This document shows, one piece after another, positions 5,223 to 6,837 of a stretch of 6,837 nucleotides of DNA. How positions within the stretch are numbered: position 1 is the stretch's first letter; the number at the start of each line of letters is the position of its first letter. Below the pieces are notes generated by a model, which saw only the letters and a list, made by a program, of their open reading frames with translations, did no database searches and was not told the DNA's origin. The position numbers and the translations under genes were made by a program. The DNA lies in NCBI GenBank assembly GCA_030646655.1, contig JAUSLB010000173.1, forward strand, positions 1 through 6,837, written 5' to 3'. Origin of the DNA: Deltaproteobacteria bacterium. GTDB lineage: Bacteria > Desulfobacterota > GWC2-55-46.

Positions 5223-5852
5223 ATGATAGCAGGCCTTACCGGAGGCATAGCAACGGGCAAAAGCCTTGTATCGAACGAGCTTAAAAGGCTCGGGGCGCGT
5301 ATAATCGACGCGGACATAATCGCGAGGGAGATAGTAGAGCCCGGAAAGCCCGCTTACAACGAGATAGTGGAGGAGTTCGGGAAAGGGATACTCAACGAGG
5401 ACGGGACCCTTAACAGGAGGGAATTGGGAAGGATCGTCTTTTCGGATAAAGAAAAGCTTAAAAGGATAAACGGCATCACCCACCCGGGGATTATTAAAAG
5501 GATAGAAGAGGAAATATCGAAGATAAGCTCCGGCAAAGACGACTCTATCATAGTTGTTGACGCCGCCGTCCTCATTGAGGCGGGCGCGCATAAGGACATG
5601 GACAAAGTAATAGTCGTTTACGCTGATGAGGATAAGCAGATTGAGAGGATAAAGAGGAGGGATAATCTGACCGAGAGCGAGGCAAGGTGCAGGATCGGCT
5701 CGCAGATTCCGCTCAAGGAAAAGGTAAAATACGCCGATTATGTCATAGATAATAACGGCCGTATGGAAGAGACGCTTAAAGAGGCAAGGGAGCTGTATTT
5801 AAAGCTAAAAGGCGAAAAAAACCTTAAAAAAGGGGTTGACAGGCATAAATAA
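5223..5852 (+). CDS. coaE: Dephospho-CoA kinase
   Basis: The 209-residue enzyme catalyses the last step of coenzyme A synthesis, ATP-dependent phosphorylation of dephospho-CoA at the 3'-hydroxyl. It shows the P-loop GGIATGKS (7-14, Lys13 and Ser14), the substrate-site motif DADIIAREIVEPG (29-41), HPGI (87-90), a Walker-B-like strand IIVVDAAVLIEAG (Asp113), the lid region RIKRRDNLTESEA (142-154) and RIGSQIPLKEK. The usual DVPLLFE motif is here DAAVLIE, a mild variation. The start has AAGGA five bases upstream. It lies 12 bases after pgeF, so co-transcription is likely. Its last codons (KKGVDRHK) are AT-rich and contain a TTGACA that may serve as the -35 of a rho promoter. No terminator is visible after it. 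Confidence 0.95.
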   Translation: MIAGLTGGIATGKSLVSNELKRLGARIIDADIIAREIVEPGKPAYNEIVEEFGKGILNEDGTLNRRELGRIVFSDKEKLKRINGITHPGIIKRIEEEISKISSGKDDSIIVVDAAVLIEAGAHKDMDKVIVVYADEDKQIERIKRRDNLTESEARCRIGSQIPLKEKVKYADYVIDNNGRMEETLKEARELYLKLKGEKNLKKGVDRHK

Positions 5853-5864
5853 CCGTGCTAAGGT
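5836..5864 (+). promoter_or_regulatory. Candidate rho promoter inside the end of coaE
   Basis: A perfect TTGACA (5836-5841) in the last codons of coaE is followed after 17 bases by TAAGGT (5859-5864), which keeps T1, A2 and T6 of the -10 hexamer. The start near 5871 would give rho a leader of about 170 bases. A second, weaker option is TTAACC (5978-5983) with TATATT (6002-6007), 18 bases apart. The leader 5865-6043 holds a small stem AGGT/ACCT at its start, an AT-rich centre and the rho ribosome site AGGAG (6033-6037). I see no riboswitch in it. Confidence 0.4.
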
Positions 5865-6043
5865 GAAAATACCTATCAATATCGTCAATGGTGACTGCCC
5901 TCGTAAGCTTCAATCCAGCAGGTTTAAGCCCAGAGGAAAAACCCGTTTATTGATTGTCTCTCAATAATATAACCTTTTTAACCGCTTGCGAATAAAACCG
6001 CTATATTTCTATTCCACCCACAAAACCCCCACAGGAGTATTGT

Positions 6044-6837
6044 ATGAACCTCAAGGAACTAAAAGAAAAAAAGATTAACGAGCTCACTACGCTCGCTAAA
6101 AAATATAACATAGAAAGCGCCTCCTCGATGCGCAAGCAGGACCTCATATTCGCCCTGCTTCAGTCGCAGAGCGAGCAGAACGGCCTCATATATGGAGAAG
6201 GGGTGCTCGAGACTCTTCCGGACGGCTTCGGGTTCTTAAGGGCCCCGGACTATAACTACCTTCCGGGCCCTGACGACATCTATGTATCCCCCTCTCAGAT
6301 AAGGAGGTTCAACCTCCGCACCGGCGATATCGTATCAGGCCAGATAAGGCCGCCGAAGGAAGGCGAGAGGTACTTCGCTCTTCTTAAGGTAGAGAAGGTC
6401 AATTACGAAGACCCCGAGATAGCGAGGGAGAAGATACTCTTCGATAACTTAACCCCCCTCTATCCGCAGGAGAAGATAAATTTAGAGATCGCGCCCAACA
6501 GCGACATGTCGATGAGGATAATGGATCTGTTCACCCCCATAGGCAAGGGGCAGAGGGGACTTATCGTATCCCCCCCGAGGGCGGGTAAAACCATGCTCCT
6601 TCAAAAGATAGCGAACTCCATTACGACAAACCACCCCGAGGTCGTCCTCCTTGTGCTCCTCATAGATGAGAGGCCCGAAGAGGTAACTGACATGCAGAGG
6701 TCCGTAAAAGGGGAGGTCATAAGCTCCACGTTCGATGAGCCTGCCCAGAGGCATGTGCAGGTCTCTGAGATGGTAATCGAAAAGGCCAAGAGGCTTGTAG
6801 AGCACCAGAAGGACGTCGTCATCCTCCTTGACTCCAT
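6044..6837 (+). CDS. rho: Transcription termination factor Rho (partial, cut by window end)
   Basis: The first 264 codons of Rho are present; the gene continues past 6837 (full-length Rho is about 415-420 residues). Order: N-terminal helical SAP-like part (1-45), the RNA-binding cold-shock-like domain with GYGFL-type motif DGFGFLR (60-66) and [16 protein letters not shown] (80-95), then the RecA-type ATPase. Walker A is [12 protein letters not shown] (Lys182, Thr183). [20 protein letters not shown] and [20 protein letters not shown] match the enzyme closely. The Walker B strand VVILLDS ends the window with Asp263. Rho is a ring hexamer that unwinds and releases nascent RNA. There is no insertion in the N-terminal domain, unlike some Actinobacteria. 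Start: ATG with AGGAG six bases upstream. Confidence 0.97.
   Translation, partial: MNLKELKEKKINELTTLAKKYNIESASSMRKQDLIFALLQSQSEQNGLIYGEGVLETLPDGFGFLRAPDYNYLPGPDDIYVSPSQIRRFNLRTGDIVSGQIRPPKEGERYFALLKVEKVNYEDPEIAREKILFDNLTPLYPQEKINLEIAPNSDMSMRIMDLFTPIGKGQRGLIVSPPRAGKTMLLQKIANSITTNHPEVVLLVLLIDERPEEVTDMQRSVKGEVISSTFDEPAQRHVQVSEMVIEKAKRLVEHQKDVVILLDS

Noticed and set aside
5853..6043. Riboswitch or small RNA between coaE and rho
   Set aside because: Only short weak stems can be drawn, and no conserved aptamer motif is recognisable.

Overview
The window is bacterial chromosomal DNA at moderate GC, with strong use of AGG for arginine and ATA for isoleucine. The order rluD, pgeF, coaE, rho, a GntR/FCD regulator and the protein types resemble Deltaproteobacteria/Desulfobacterota or Nitrospirota-like genomes. 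That placement is inferred from remembered family resemblance and is not certain.

Left part (1-1508), mostly minus strand. A well-preserved cobalamin (B12) riboswitch (186-359, minus) reads leftward into an intrinsic terminator (82-119). The gene it controls would lie beyond position 1. Upstream of it, also on minus, is a TIM-barrel sugar-phosphate isomerase/epimerase-like gene (411-1175). Two copies of one hairpin-bearing repeat, in opposite orientations, flank this segment: 26-80 (reading minus) and 1200-1253 (reading plus). Next to the second copy are three more strong hairpins (1276-1365). Together they form an unusually structured stretch just upstream of the TIM-barrel gene.

Middle (1433-3265), plus strand. 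A gene for an exported protein of unknown function (1509-2108) has its own promoter and a clear terminator. Then comes a GntR/FCD-family regulator (2314-3021), whose sigma70-type promoter overlaps a perfect 15-bp palindrome likely to be an autoregulatory operator. It overlaps a small conserved gene of unknown function (2999-3265).

Right part (3402-6837), plus strand. This is a compact housekeeping group: RluD-type 23S rRNA pseudouridine synthase, PgeF/YfiH laccase-domain protein (with an odd His/Cys-rich tail), dephospho-CoA kinase CoaE, and the first 264 codons of transcription terminator Rho, cut by the window edge. RluD, PgeF and CoaE are closely spaced and probably co-transcribed. Rho has a 191-base leader region and a possible promoter overlapping the end of coaE.

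I see no CRISPR array, transposase, phage gene, tRNA or rRNA, and no clearly new multi-gene system. The items most worth a second look are the inverted hairpin repeats with adjacent hairpins, the riboswitch whose target is outside the window, the GntR operator with an altered metal site, and the PgeF tail.
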